This document shows, piece after piece, positions 12,832 through 23,711 of a DNA stretch of 64,000 bases. The number at the start of each line of letters is the position of its first letter. Positions within the stretch are counted from its first letter, which is position 1. Both the position numbers and the translations under genes were made by a program. This stretch comes from Zerene cesonia. Lineage: Eukaryota > Arthropoda > Insecta > Lepidoptera > Pieridae. The DNA is taken from positions 6,262,001 through 6,326,000 of the forward strand of contig NC_052129.1 in assembly GCF_012273895.1 (NCBI RefSeq), read 5' to 3'. The notes beneath the pieces were generated by a model that saw only the letters and a list, made by a program, of their open reading frames with translations, had not been told where the DNA came from and did not search any database.

Positions 12832-13171
12832 GCTTTTTTTTATGTCATAGCGGGCAGCTGAGCTGGTGGTTCGCCTGATGGTAAGCGATCACCACCGCCC
12901 ATAAACATTCGCAAAGGTAGTACCTCCGTGAATGCGCTGTCCGCTTTTATGGGGTAAGGGAAAGGAAAGGATTAACGACTGAAAAGAAGGAATGAACTAG
13001 GACGGGTGAGGAAAAGGAAACGGGCCTCCGGCTCCCCCACTCACCGTACGAAACACAGTGGCATGCCACTATTTCACGCCGGTTTTCTGTGGGGGTGTGG
13101 TACTTCCCCGGTGCGAGCTGGCCCAATTCGTGCCGAAGCGTGCTCGACTTCCACAATAAGCTTTTTTTTTT
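12832..13171 (-). mobile_element. Poly-A retroposon copy C, near full length
   Basis: The best-preserved copy. From the minus-strand 5' end: TGTGGAAGTCGAGCACGC, CCACACCCCCACAGAAAACC, GTGAGTGGGGGAGCCGGAGG, GGGCGGTGGTGATCGC, TTACCATCAGGCGAACC, GCCCGCTATGACATA, then poly-A. GCTTTTTTTT at both ends (12832-12841 and 13160 on) is a plausible target duplication in T-rich DNA. It has the short stem form (about 8 bp) in place of the long GGCGTAA stem of copies A and B. Confidence 0.8.
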
Positions 13172-14205
13172 CAAATTATAAAACGATACATTGATTTTCT
13201 CTAGTTATTTCCAAAATTTTGATAAAATGATCGCATAATTATGATACATTCGTCACATTACATTTAATATTTAATATTTATGCGCATACTTATATTGTAA
13301 ATAAGCTTTAATGAGTTTATTCATCGTTACCAAGGCAACAGATCAACAGATCAACTAAATTTCTTGCGAAGATATTTTATCGACGACCACGTTTCTTCGG
13401 ATTATACCCAAAAAATATTTTATAAGTTACTACTAGGTTCCATTTTGATCTTTAATAAAATTAACGATTGCGTCTACAGCATCATTGCTCTATGGCCACA
13501 CACGCGTAAATGTTTGCTCTCGTAAACTGTTTACAACTGATTCACTCCACGCAAATCATGCTGACCTACTTCACGTCACGCATTTTTAAATATTTAAAAC
13601 AATCTCCTTGAGAGCAATCGGAAAAAACGGGTATCTCTATTCTTCGCGTAGAAAACTCGGCGAAACTTCCATATACAGAAAACTAGATATTGTTTTGATA
13701 ACAGAGAAACAATCCTTAATTTCTTTATATCTTAGATGTTTCTGTAGCCAATTCAGACAGACTATATATAATGTGCGTTACAGAAATTGAATTGAAGGAT
13801 GTTCTTATCCACCTCCTTGTCAAGATCAAATTACATACGAATACACATATTCGCATTAGACAAACATAACAAATTGAATCGATACATAATTTTGCATAAG
13901 CGTCGTACCGAATCTGCTTCCACGCTCGCAGTCGCTCGCTCTGACCCTCGCACAACATCTTTGTAATCCCAAAGCAATTCCACACACAAAACTAATCACG
14001 TACCTTTGAACCGAAATGTAATCAAAATGGCACAGAAATAGAACGAACGATATTAATTTCTACGGAATATAATCTGAATAAGAAGTCGGTTGAGGCTCAA
14101 AAGATTTGAATAGCAAAGGTACCGTTTAGCAAATGGGAACAGTGGCTGCTGCCGATTTGCTTTCAGCTAGGGCTGCCTACTGCGACAATTTAAACTCCTC
14201 TAAAA
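13172..14205. other. No gene recognised
   Basis: Two overlapping short frames on opposite strands (13608-13790 and 13725-13985) have no supporting signals. A small GC-richer patch lies at 13905-13955. Confidence 0.5.
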
Positions 14206-14351
14206 TTGAGAAATTAAAAATAAATAGAAAATATTTGATCACGACGGGATCCGAACCGCGTCTTCGAATCTGCCCTGCTCTTTCGGTTTCATGTGCCTAA
14301 AAATTTCTTATTTTTAAAGCATCTCAATGCTATGAAACTAAAAATTAAATT
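14206..14351 (+). mobile_element. Decayed inverted-dimer tRNA SINE
   Basis: The order is the same as in the copies at 40993 and 48203, more diverged and shorter: GAGAAATTAAAAATAAATAG, antisense tRNA remnant (TTTGATCACGACGGGATCCG), TTTCGGTTTCATGTGCCT, then the sense tail TTAAAGCATCTCAATGCTATG and AAACTAAAAATTAAA. AAATTG at 14203-14208 and 14347-14352 may be the target duplication. It abuts a Helitron-like end beginning at 14353. Confidence 0.65.
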
Positions 14352-14352
14352 G

Positions 14353-14510
14353 TCCGCAGCTTCGCCCGCGTGATTAAAATAGACCTGCATGGTACAAACT
14401 TTCATCTCGTATTTATATTCTTGAGGGCAGAATTTAGCTAAATCCTTTTTAGGAGATCCCTACTACATAGTGACTATCTGCATGCCAAATACAGCCCGAT
14501 TTAAAATAAT
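14353..14510 (-). mobile_element. Helitron-like relic
   Basis: CCGCAGCTTCGCCCGCGTG is the reverse complement of a Lep1-type 3' end, followed by a decayed body (ACAAACTTTCATCTCG). It directly abuts the SINE at 14206. Confidence 0.5.
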
Positions 14511-14800
14511 TTTCACATTAGCGTAATTTGTAACTTCCTGCTTCTTATGTAAAGAGAATCGCACGTTTTTTCTCTATAGTTTGTAACTAATTAGTCCGTC
14601 TATATTATATAATTTTGCCAAATAAAAAAACATGTATTATCAACGTATCAGTCGTAGGCGAAGTTACACCGGTTCTAATTCACCCAGTTTCCAAATACAT
14701 ACAAATACGTAGTTATCTCAATATATGAAGCATTCATGAAATAACATGATATATATAATAAGGCAACATATACAAAGATATCGTTAGCATCTCCGAACAG

Positions 14801-14867
14801 CTGATTAGACAAACGAAACACGGTAAATACGAGTTGGCAACCCTACTCCTTCCCCCGGGCATCACAC
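14801..14867 (+). other. Weak exon-like segment before a strong donor
   Basis: A GC-richer 67-nt segment lies between a modest acceptor (CTCCGAACAG, ending 14800) and a strong donor CAC|GTAAGTA. It is open in phase 0 (LIRQTKHGKYELATLLLPPG...) and ends in phase 1. Strong GTAAGT sequences occur ten or more times per strand in the window, so this alone is weak evidence. No family is recognised. Confidence 0.15.
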
Positions 14868-15520
14868 GTAAGTATTTTTTAGCTATAGTCATTGTTGTTT
14901 ACCTTTTTCCTTACATAAAGGTTGTATCAGATATAATAATTGATGAGATGTGGGTCCTTATCTTGAAACGTGTGGCATGTTTTCGCGATATCGTTACGCA
15001 AGTTTTTTTAAATATTCGCAACGGTATGAGAGCTATTTATATAGTATATTTCCGAGTATTTTAATTCTGTTTTATGTTCAGGAACTTACCAGAGTGAACA
15101 TTTATTTAAATGAGCATGTGCATCGGTATTAAATGCATAACAGACATTGCTCTCCCATCTAATTAATTATCAATAAACATTAGGTATTTATCGAACTTGA
15201 CTCTTCATAGGAACTAACAAATTACTTTTATTTAAGGTGCTTTGTATTTCCAATATAAAAAAAACGATCAGAACGATCGATCTTTTGAATTTAAATTTAT
15301 TTCAATTAAAAAAAAACCTACTACCGTAAACGGAACTTTTTGGAAATACAATGCAAATTCTGAAATACAGTTACAAAACAAAGCATAAATTATACTATTA
15401 ATTAAATAAGTGACCGTAATCATAGGATTTATATTTATACAAGCTAAATCTAGCCTAGCGCATCGTATTCTGTTTCAATTGATATGATATGAGATCATCC
15501 CTAATTGTTTTATATCTATT

Positions 15521-15810
15521 ACTAGTGGTTCGCCCCGGCTTCACATGTGGAACGTCATTGCTTACATGCTTTAAGAAAAACGTTAAAAAATAGATCAATT
15601 GTTCGAGCAGTTCTCGAGGTTTACGCTTAACACATTTGGCGTTTAATTTTTGTTTATAAAGACTAGAAAAGCTGAGAGAGAGACATTAAATTTTAAAAAG
15701 AAGTAAAAATTATCATAATATATGTCTCAAAATCGATATATTTTATAAATTTAACACCGACACGGTCGTGCGTAAAAGAGTAACAAACATACATCAATTC
15801 TCACAAGCTA
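15521..15810 (-). mobile_element. Helitron-like element
   Basis: ACTAGTGGTTCGCCCCGGCTT at one end and AGTAACAAACATACATCAAT near the other fit a Lep1-type element in reverse, with a diverged interior. Confidence 0.5.
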
Positions 15811-15865
15811 TGGTGTCTAAACTGTATAATAGGACAGTTGTTATACATCTTTTGTATTGTATTTG

Positions 15866-15893
15866 ACCTGATTCGTGCCGAAGCATGCTCCAG
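15866..15893 (-). mobile_element. Retroposon 5' scrap
   Basis: TGATTCGTGCCGAAGCATGCTC-like sequence matches the 5' terminal block of the retroposon copies at 4.0 and 13.1 kb. Nothing else of the element is present. Confidence 0.5.
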
Positions 15894-16353
15894 ACCTGCT
15901 TTAAAGGGATTGTTTAACCTGATTTAAACTCATAATTAGATTAGTTTAACTAATCACTGTTTTGTTTCATTCACTCTTTAGTTATTTACGTTAGAGTTAA
16001 CAAGACAAAATAGTGGTTAATACATTATTTAAAGTTAACAAGATTTGTTGTTATTTTTATCATTGATAATAAACTAATAAACCAAACCAAAATAAATAAA
16101 CCCTCTGATGGCTGTATATGTGTCTTTATGAAATAATTGGAAAAATTTTAATATGACATAAAATAAGATATAGCTTTTCTTCATGTTATCCCACGAGCCA
16201 CGGAAAATTTCATCTGATTAATATTATGTTTTCTTAATGAATAATTATTATCATTGCTATTTAAATTCTCGTCTTTACACACACTAAAATTGGTCTAAAA
16301 CATTCATTCCCTACATATGAAAACTGAATATATTATGTTATTTTATATGACAA

Positions 16354-16530
16354 ACTAGCTCTGCGCCGGTGACTTCGACCGCGTGGTCAAAAGAAATCTC
16401 CGTGATAATAAGATGTCTAGTATGAAATAGTTAGGAAACTATCTTCAGACAAAACAATAATATCACAATATTACTCCGTAGCGACGTAAGAGGAATACAT
16501 ACAAACACAATTTCACATTTATATTATTAG
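16354..16530 (-). mobile_element. Helitron-like element
   Basis: ACTAGCTCTGCGCCGGTGACT, TCGACCGCGTGGTC, then ATACATACAAACACAATTTCAC and TATATTATTAG. Both expected termini are recognisable in reverse orientation. Confidence 0.6.
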
Positions 16531-16675
16531 AACACATCATCTTTACAAGTTGTCATATTACACAAACAAATTCACATTTATCACATAACAGTAAGTATTC
16601 AGTATGTATGGCTTCCCACAGTCGGCACGTCGTTGCATTCTTTCACAATTAGATTCGCATAACTAGTCTCAAATA

Positions 16676-16736
16676 GGTCACACGAACGTCGAACATAAGT
16701 TTATGTGGTAGCGCGGCACGCGATCGTTGTGTGACC
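16676..16736. promoter_or_regulatory. Inverted pair of AGGTCA-type half sites
   Basis: TAGGTCACACGAACG and CGTTGTGTGACC form an 8-bp exact inverted repeat (GGTCACAC / GTGTGACC) 45 bp apart. A palindrome ACATAAGTTTATGT and a GC-rich GCGCGGCACGCGATCG lie between. AGGTCA is the nuclear-receptor half site, but the wide spacing is not standard. Confidence 0.25.
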
Positions 16737-17344
16737 AACGTTTTCATTTAGAAAATTAATCTTAATCGACATGTAAAACATTAAAGAAATTCAAAGAGAG
16801 CTTTCCTTTTCACCTAGTTGTTAGTTTATTTTATTCCAATTTAAATGTGTCGAGTTTTTTAACAAATTCATTTACTTGACGTTTCTATAAACTGTTAATG
16901 AATGCTTTAGAAACGTAATTTTTATTATACTAACTTCTACACACTAACACATAGTCAAGACATCAAAGCTCTTAACAACTTAAAAAAAACTAAATTTCAG
17001 TTTCTTTGTGACTAATGTAGGTAAGATAATTTACCCATTAATATGATCATTAAAATTTAATTCAGCATAGCCCGAGAAGCGAGTTGTAAAGTGTAACGCA
17101 ATAACAAGGTAATGTAAAGTAATTACAGAGATTATTCTCTAAATATACAAGAGCAATATAATGTTTTGTTATAATATAAATTAGTGGAGAGAACGGCCTT
17201 CATTCTCTCCAAGTTACGAGGCATATCATTATAATCCCTTAATAATGTATCGAGATTATTCCTTTATTCCTTGAAAGCAAAACATTTACTATTGTGTTAA
17301 AAATTATTTTATATTTCAAAAATCAAACTGAATCATTATTCAAT

Positions 17345-17535
17345 TTCGCATGATCCGCATCATCACAGCTGAAAAAAGAGAAGCAACATTGTCAGGAAAC
17401 CGATATAACGAAGAAACAAAAGTTCGACGACATATGAAATCGGCCAAACTACACTTGGCCACCGCGTTTCATCATGGCTTCATAGAAGGCCTATATCTGT
17501 AGAGGGCACCAATATGGGTGGGATGATGATGTTGG
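17345..17535 (+). mobile_element. LINE 3'-end fragment with GATGAT tail
   Basis: TTGTCAGGAAACCGATATAAC, CACTTGGCCACCGCGTTTCAT, AGAAGGCCTATATCTGTAGAG and GGGATGATGATGTTGG. This pattern (GAGGAAACCTGCATG, CACTTGGCCAGCGTGGT, GAGGCCTGAGCCCAGCAG, then GATGATGATG) is a very common lepidopteran LINE 3' end. I take it to be RTE- or L2-related, but the clade is uncertain. The better copy is at 47250. Confidence 0.6.
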
Positions 17536-17927
17536 TCTTAAAAATCCTCAATACATTATATGTTATACAGCCATATTCTGAACACGACTTCCAGTAGACG
17601 ATAAGATATGATAAGATGCCCAATTTGTATGAAATTCTCTGTAATTTACGGTTGATCACCTTCTCATAAGTAAGTCATATTTTAGAGTATTCCAGTTGTG
17701 AGTTGCTCCACGTTTCGCGATGATAGCTACATAATACAAGTATCATTGTTATCGCATTACAATGCAGATTTCTAGCATGACTGTAGTTGAATTTCAATCG
17801 TCGAAACATTAGTAACATGAATTACACGAAACGAACGAACACATGAAAAAGCGTTAGCTTTCAAATAAATAAATTAGTTTACCCTATAAAAATATTTAGG
17901 CTACAAACAAAGGAAATATAGTCCTAA

Positions 17928-18043
17928 TCCTACTAATATCAATGCGAAAGTCTGTGAGGATGTGTGTATGTATGTTTGTTCCTCTTTCACGCAAAAACTA
18001 CTGAAGCGATTGTACGCGGGTGAAACCGCGGGGCGCAGTTAGT
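17928..18043 (+). mobile_element. Helitron-like element with internal deletion
   Basis: TCCTACTAATATCAATGCGA starts the element, TCTTTCACGCAAAAACTACTG follows, and ACGCGGGTGAAACCGCGGGG..CGCAGTTAGT ends it. Both termini are present with the middle deleted after ACTGAAGCGATTG. It is the clearest plus-strand Lep1-type copy. Confidence 0.75.
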
Positions 18044-19482
18044 GGACTATATGTAAGGTCTTAGCTTTGAAAAAAAAAGGGAAAATACTTAACTATTTAT
18101 ATTCTTTAAGAATTTCCAAAACAATTATTAACTACTTTTAATAACAGCACTTTTTGAAGTCGGTTCAAATAGCCAAGCGAGTTGATAGTATAACACGGTT
18201 TCACGCAGCGCCGGGTGAAGGGTCACTCCTTTCTATTTCGTTACGTGACGACTGAGAACGATCATTGATTTATATTGCTTATATCGGAGCCATTACAAGT
18301 TGTTATTATATTTTATTATTATTTATACCGTTATTTATTGCTAATTTATATCGTAATTACTACACGTTAAAGATTTAATAATAAGTTTAAAACACACAGA
18401 GACAACTACACATTAATAAATGAAATGTTGAAAAAAAAAAACATGTGTTTCGAATGACTGCACATAAAATCAGGCAAATCAGGCTAAGGGAGCACTATCC
18501 CTCTCAAAAAGCTACTTAAATAGACATTAAAATTCCTTCACACATATACATACAAACTCAAATATAATTAATGTTATAAAGTAACAAGTATAATCCAATT
18601 CAAATTTCATTACAGTTTACAAATATTTCAAGCCTGATGTGGTTTATACCTACAGTATAAACTCTATTTAATTAAATACAATAGACAATAGTTTCCTGGT
18701 AATTACTTTCACCTATTTAGTGTTGTAATCAAGTCCCATCTAGACCTTTAAATGTGGAGACATTAAGCCCTCCGCGACCTTCTGCTAGTTTCGCCCAACC
18801 CATATATTTACAAACGTTTAACTGAAGATACGAGTAAATACCAAAGCTCTACTCACAGTCGTCTCATAATGTCTTTGATAGTTGCTTATACAAACAATAA
18901 TATAAATGTAAGTCGTTTAATAATTACTTAATAAAAAATTGTATAAATTCAATAAAATATCCGGAATTTCAGATTGATAAATGCAGAGGGATAAGCAGAA
19001 CACTGATGGTCTATAAATGTCTACTCTGCGATATATTATTGATTTGTGATCTCATAGATGTTAATTCAATTTAATAATGTTATTTAATATTTGTACTTGA
19101 ATGGGATGGTGGGTTCAGCCAAAATAAAATAATCTATTATTGAAATTCAAAGAGGATTTTTAAGTAAATCGTATTTTAAAATGACATGACATAAGATAAA
19201 AGGTTATTGACGTTCCAATTCTTACTTGAATTGTAATTCTGTCAAACTGCGAATGTATACTAAATAAAAATAATATTTAGAGATATATAAGTTTGCATTA
19301 AATTAGTAACTGTTATGTAATGACTAAATTACTTTGTATTAATATAACAGTGTTGATTTCCTTTTGTCAGTTGTTGTGTAAATTTACTGTGTTTTAATAA
19401 ACATTTTTATACGGGTATAATCCCCTTAAAGATCCCTTATTAAAAAGAACACGATTTTACTTGAAATCGTGGTATATTTCAG
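18044..19482. other. No gene recognised
   Basis: AT-rich; if the 19550 exon is real this would be upstream intron or promoter sequence. No TATA/initiator pair stood out. Confidence 0.4.
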
Positions 19483-19549
19483 TGCCCTACTTATTTCAAA
19501 CCACATAACGTGATAAGTTTAAAGTGATTACCTCCGCTGTGAGGCTTCG

Positions 19550-19753
19550 ATGGAAATTCGCAACTATTCCATCTCGAAGGTTCGACAAAAGCGCAAATTG
19601 CTGGAAAAATTAGCCCCATTGTGTCGACCACTTAACCCAGACTTATCATCTCCCGTCAAATGCTGCAATTACGGAGGGCTCGCTGGAGAACGGGCCTTGA
19701 AGATCACTTTATTGTGGATAATCTTGGCGCTAAATTATCCGTGCTACTTGCAG
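19550..19753 (+). CDS. Candidate first coding exon, plus strand (unverified)
   Basis: An ATG at 19550 follows an in-frame TAA nine codons upstream, and opens 68 codons ending at CAG|GTGATA (donor at 19754, phase 0). A possible acceptor TATATTTCAG ends at 19482, giving an exon of about 271 nt with a leader. The peptide is basic at the start (residues 1-20, Arg/Lys-rich) and carries a hydrophobic stretch near residues 51-65 (KITLLWIILALNYPCYL) that could be an internal signal sequence or membrane anchor. Base composition is more balanced than the flanks. Against it, the donor is weak at position +5, I recognise no family, and a 68-codon open frame can arise by chance. It joins in phase to the candidate at 23597. 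Confidence 0.35.
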
Positions 19754-19979
19754 GTGATAATTCTACCTATCTACATCTATAGGGATAGCTATATGTAAAT
19801 TCATGGCCCAAAATATTACGATGAAAACCTTGAAATAACATAATACTTCATTTTATAGTGTATATATAGGTGGGCATGATAATGAGGTAAAAAGTAGAGA
19901 TATGTTTGTTAGAGTTGAAGATAAGTGTATGTAAAAAGTTAGTGCATATATATGTATATATTTAAGGCCATCTATGCCT

Positions 19980-20095
19980 ATCATTAAGAGCGAAAGTTTG
20001 TCTGTTTGATGTCAATGATGTGTAAATGGCGGAACGGATTGCGACGTTCTTTACCGATAGATAGACCATGACCTGTAATTTTTCTACATTATTAT
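19980..20095 (+). mobile_element. Helitron-like 5' relic
   Basis: AAGAGCGAAAGTTTGTCTGTT and GGCGGAACGGATTGCGACG match the 5' and internal blocks (GCGAAAGTTTGT, ACGGATT). No 3' end was found. Confidence 0.4.
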
Positions 20096-20584
20096 CATTG
20101 TGAAAGGACAGAATTTTTATGTGAGGTTTTTTATCACTTTTTTTTCACTATTATTATCACTCTAACTTCAGCTCCATCATTCATTTAAAGAATAGTATAA
20201 CTTTATGTAGGTAATACAAAATATACATTGTAAAGCAAATAAGATTTATTTGTTTCACAAATCAATGGAACACGCTGAGTCATCAATTTAGGAGGTCATC
20301 CACAAAACCGCACACGCCGTGCGATGCCTTTGTGAAATGTGAACCCTGTTGAGGAAACGAAATATTCAATTTCACGAAATACGATTTCGATATCTTAGAC
20401 TAGAGATCCGTCCCGGCACCGCACGTGTATTTTATCATCTTATCATAAAACAGTTTATTTATATAATCACTTAAACCATTGCATTAAGAGCAGTTTTACA
20501 ATGTTTTAAGAGAGTTTTTGGTTTCTTTTGAGTTGAAGATGAATATGAGAAAAATATGTTTGATTCCGACTCACCTAATAAGTG

Positions 20585-20618
20585 TTTTGATGTAATTTGC
20601 CATGAAATTACATCAAAA
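20585..20618. repeat. 14-bp perfect inverted repeat
   Basis: TTTTGATGTAATTT and AAATTACATCAAAA flank a 6-nt loop GCCATG. No surrounding transposon ends were seen. Confidence 0.9.
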
Positions 20619-20898
20619 TTGGACCATCGGTGAAAGCGTAACAGAGAGTTTCACACTAATTGTTACGTAGAGTATGCTTTATAATAATTTATCTGTAGCA
20701 ACGCATATTTCATTACTTTTAATACATTTAGTATAACATGTATTATCATCCGCCAATTTTAGTTCCCACCTATTAGACACAACCCTCCTTTCCTACAGAG
20801 GGTTTTAGTTTCTAAAATAAATAAAAAGAAATAGCAGCCTGCGTATAATCTGATCACTTGCTGAAACGACAAGAAACTGAGACATTACAAATATAAAA

Positions 20899-21095
20899 AA
20901 CTAGCCTTTCAGGCCTCGCACGCGAAATAAAGAAAGACATAGACAGTCTGGGTTTTCTCCACATAGTTCCTGTTCCCATTTTTCAACTCTTCATCTATCT
21001 CTGTAACAAATTTCATCTAAATCGATTCAGTGGTTAAGACGTAAAGCAACACACAGACAGAGTAACTTTGGTATTTGTAATATCAGTGTGTTTAT
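20899..21095 (-). mobile_element. Helitron-like element
   Basis: ACTAGCCTTTCAGGCCTCGC, TCATCTAAATCGATTCAGTGG and ACACACAGACAGAGTAACTTT. First of three such elements within 760 bp. Confidence 0.55.
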
Positions 21096-21318
21096 TAAAT
21101 AGCACTTCCATGTAGAATATTAACAAAGGACACTTACGTAATCTTACATAAAGCGAAAGCATTAGTGAAGTGACGAAACCTCAACATTCGAGGGGTCACG
21201 GGTTCAGGATCGCTACATCGACGATTAGCCGCCGTGGTCAATCGATTTCTGAGATATGCGGTATTATGCAATCATAATAGATATTTTTAAATATTGTACT
21301 CTTTAAATCAGTTAGGTC

Positions 21319-21472
21319 TACTAGCTGGGAACCGAGATATTTTTCATACCTAAAGAATGATCAAATGCAAAGCTATCCTATGAACTAAATTTGATCCAAA
21401 ACGGTTCAGTGGTTTAAGAGTGAATAAGAAACAGACAAATAGAGTTACTGTCGCATTAATATAATTAGTAGG
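21319..21472 (-). mobile_element. Helitron-like element
   Basis: TACTAGCTGGGAACCGAG, TTTGATCCAAAACGGTTCAG and TATAATTAGTAGGG. Both termini are visible in reverse. Confidence 0.6.
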
Positions 21473-21516
21473 GAAAACACGGATAACAATTTCACAAAAC
21501 AAAAAGTACTAATAAA

Positions 21517-21656
21517 TCTACACTTATATTACCCATAAAGAGAAAACTTTTGTATATTTGTAACACTGTCACACAAAAATCCCTTCACCATTACAAAGTC
21601 GCATCAACATTATACGTACCACGAGCGAAGCCGGGGCGAACAGCTATACAATAAAA
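21517..21656 (+). mobile_element. Helitron-like element
   Basis: CTACACTTATATTACCCATAA at the start and ACGAGCGAAGCCGGGGCGAAC..AGCTA at the end, in opposite orientation to its neighbour at 21319. Confidence 0.55.
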
Positions 21657-21699
21657 GTTACATACTCAATCAAACAAACAAACGCGTTATTTACACGGA

Positions 21700-21815
21700 G
21701 TGACCTTTAAAGCTCTTGCGCGCAGCCTTCCCCGCGACCTGCAAGCGTGGCAGAGTAACGCGGCGTGCGCGTCGTACGACAGCCCATCGAACTGAGTTGC
21801 ACAACCGATCACCAA
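21700..21815. promoter_or_regulatory. GC-rich block, possible regulatory element
   Basis: CTTGCGCGCAGCCTTCCCCG, GCGTGGCAGAGTAACGCGG and GTGCGCGTCGTACGACAGCC: strongly CpG-rich over about 110 bp, without a repeat match or long frame. Confidence 0.25.
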
Positions 21816-22055
21816 TTTAATACTAGTTTCGACACCTTGCTTGCGTTGCGAAATGTTTTAAGCAAAAGGTTGGAATAGAACTTCATTTATTTACCGATTT
21901 TTAAGTTAAAGTTTTTTAGTACATATATAATTGTGTTTATACAAATTGCTATTAAAACAGCTCATTTCTATTAGTGAATACCGATAAATGGCGTTATATT
22001 AAATATATGACATATATGACGATTCCACTGATGTAAAATTAACTAGTTCATTTAA

Positions 22056-22072
22056 AAGAGAGAGAGAGAGGG
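22056..22072. repeat. (AG)n microsatellite
   Basis: Eight AG units, then GGAGA. Confidence 0.85.
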
Positions 22073-22294
22073 AGAACTTAAGAATGAATAAGTTAAACAT
22101 CTAATAGGTTCAAGAATAGGTGATGACGAGACCTGGGTATTCCTAGTGCTTATATAACATCATGTTAGTACCTCCTTTTATGAACAAAGAAATAAGACTG
22201 GAACTTGAAAGCTAGTGTCAGCGATGCATTGTGCTCTTAATGTGTTATTCAATAGCTGAAACTTCAAGTTACGTTAAGTAAACACAGACAGAAA

Positions 22295-22345
22295 GAAATT
22301 ATGTCTTAGTGGTTAGTGACTATGACAGTGTGGGTTCGATTTTTT
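22295..22345 (+). repeat. Possible tRNA-derived SINE head
   Basis: TCTTAGTGGTTAGTGACTAT then GACAGTGTGGGTTCGATT has an A-box-like TTAGTGGTTAG and a B-box-like GGGTTCGATT at tRNA spacing. No acceptor stem closes it, so it is not a tRNA gene. Confidence 0.35.
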
Positions 22346-22379
22346 ATATACTTCCTACAAATTAACTAGTACATAAGAA

Positions 22380-22400
22380 TTTATTTATTTATTTATTTAT
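22380..22400. repeat. (TTTA)n microsatellite
   Basis: Five TTTA units; similar short tracts occur at 32889-32913 and 35015-35032. Confidence 0.85.
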
Positions 22401-22949
22401 AATAATTAAAACGGTTTTACACCAATAACATTAATGATTAACTATCAATTTTTACATTATATTACATCTCACTTAAATTTATAAATAATATATATGACAC
22501 GAAACAGAACTATTATGATTATATATTGGTAGTGAATTTACAGACTGACAAACAGATGTAAAAATTCACATTATTTTTCTAGCTAATCATTCCAAAAATT
22601 TTTATCTAAATCGATAAAACCCTTTTGAGATAAATGAAACCATTCTTGTCACATCCCAATATGTAGATAAAACCTTTCAGCCATACCCTACTGACCACTT
22701 AATGTCGGTGATATTAATTAAATGCTTAAAGAATCAATTTTTAAAAATAATATAATAAATACTAGCGAAATTTTATAAGATTTAAATTTCGTTATAACTG
22801 TATAAAGCTTGTAAAAATTTAAACAAATACAATTAAAATTTTAAATACAAGCCAATCGACAAATTACCACCCTCTGATCCCTCCAAGTTCATTGAACTGC
22901 AATAATCTACATCACACATATCAGCCCGATTAAGCGACATCTGCTGTAT

Positions 22950-23135
22950 TTAATTAAACGCCGAGCAATTAACATTTGTTATGGTCAACAATAGCGCTCC
23001 TAATTCACCGCCGCACTGACTGAAATAAAGCGCTGTGAAGAGGGCCACCGTCTAATGAAAGCGCTGGAGGCGCGTTAAGTTTTGCTATGCGACCATTAGG
23101 CAACGACTTTTGTCATAATTATCTTGCGGAATTTT
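22950..23135. promoter_or_regulatory. Candidate enhancer with clustered homeodomain sites
   Basis: Within 185 bp: TTTAATTAAAC, GCAATTAAC, CTAATTC, CTAATG, CATTAGG and CATAATTATC (homeodomain cores), AAAGCGCT at 23027-23034 and 23058-23065, and GGTCAACAATAG. GC content is higher than the flanks and no repeat is recognised. It lies between the two plus-strand exon candidates. The sites are seen; enhancer function is inferred. Confidence 0.35.
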
Positions 23136-23596
23136 GTTTTAAGATGGTTTATTTGGTCGGGTATTTGTGGACGAGTGGGCGAACGCTTTTATTGCACCAA
23201 GCTGAAATGCTTCTTAAGTTTATTGCCATCGTTATATTTAGATATAGTTAGCTTATTAAACAACAAACAATTTTTTAAATTTTATTTCACTAATTAGATC
23301 AAAAGTGAGGGGTATCGGCGCTCTTGTATTGAGAAACATGTTTATATTATAAGCAATTGTTTTTACCGGATAAATTCATGCTTACTTGATCAAATTTGAA
23401 AATTTTTTAGTTATTATTTATTACTATTACCATTATTTATTACGGTTTTTCTTAATCTTTCATTTCGATCGGGGGAAGTAAACGGCTAGCAAAAACATAA
23501 TTACATAAAAACGGCGTGGTCATAAAAAATTTACTCTTAACTTCTATGTAAATTGTGGCGTGGCTTCTTTGCGGAGTAGCAGCTTTCTGTGCCCAG

Positions 23597-23711
23597 ATTA
23601 CGTTTTCAAATGTGCACCAGGCTAACCCAGGACAAATCAGTTTGACACTTGTTAACGGACGCAGAGGTCTAACAAAACTTGAGGCGCCAAATGACCAAAC
23701 ACCTCTCACAT
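23597..23711 (+). CDS. Candidate internal exon with two in-phase donors (unverified)
   Basis: An acceptor-like AGCTTTCTGTGCCCAG ends at 23596 and a perfect donor T|GTAAGT begins at 23712. The 115 nt between are open in the phase-0 frame (ITFSNVHQANPGQISLTLVN...), giving 38 codons plus one base. The frame stays open to a second strong donor CAG|GTAAGT at 23766. That is exactly 54 nt further and also phase 1, so both donors would produce the same downstream frame. The upstream candidate at 19550..19753 ends in phase 0 and would join without a break. No ATG precedes the segment in frame, so it must be internal if real. The antisense frame is also open. The next exon would fall near or past the N gap. 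Confidence 0.3.
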
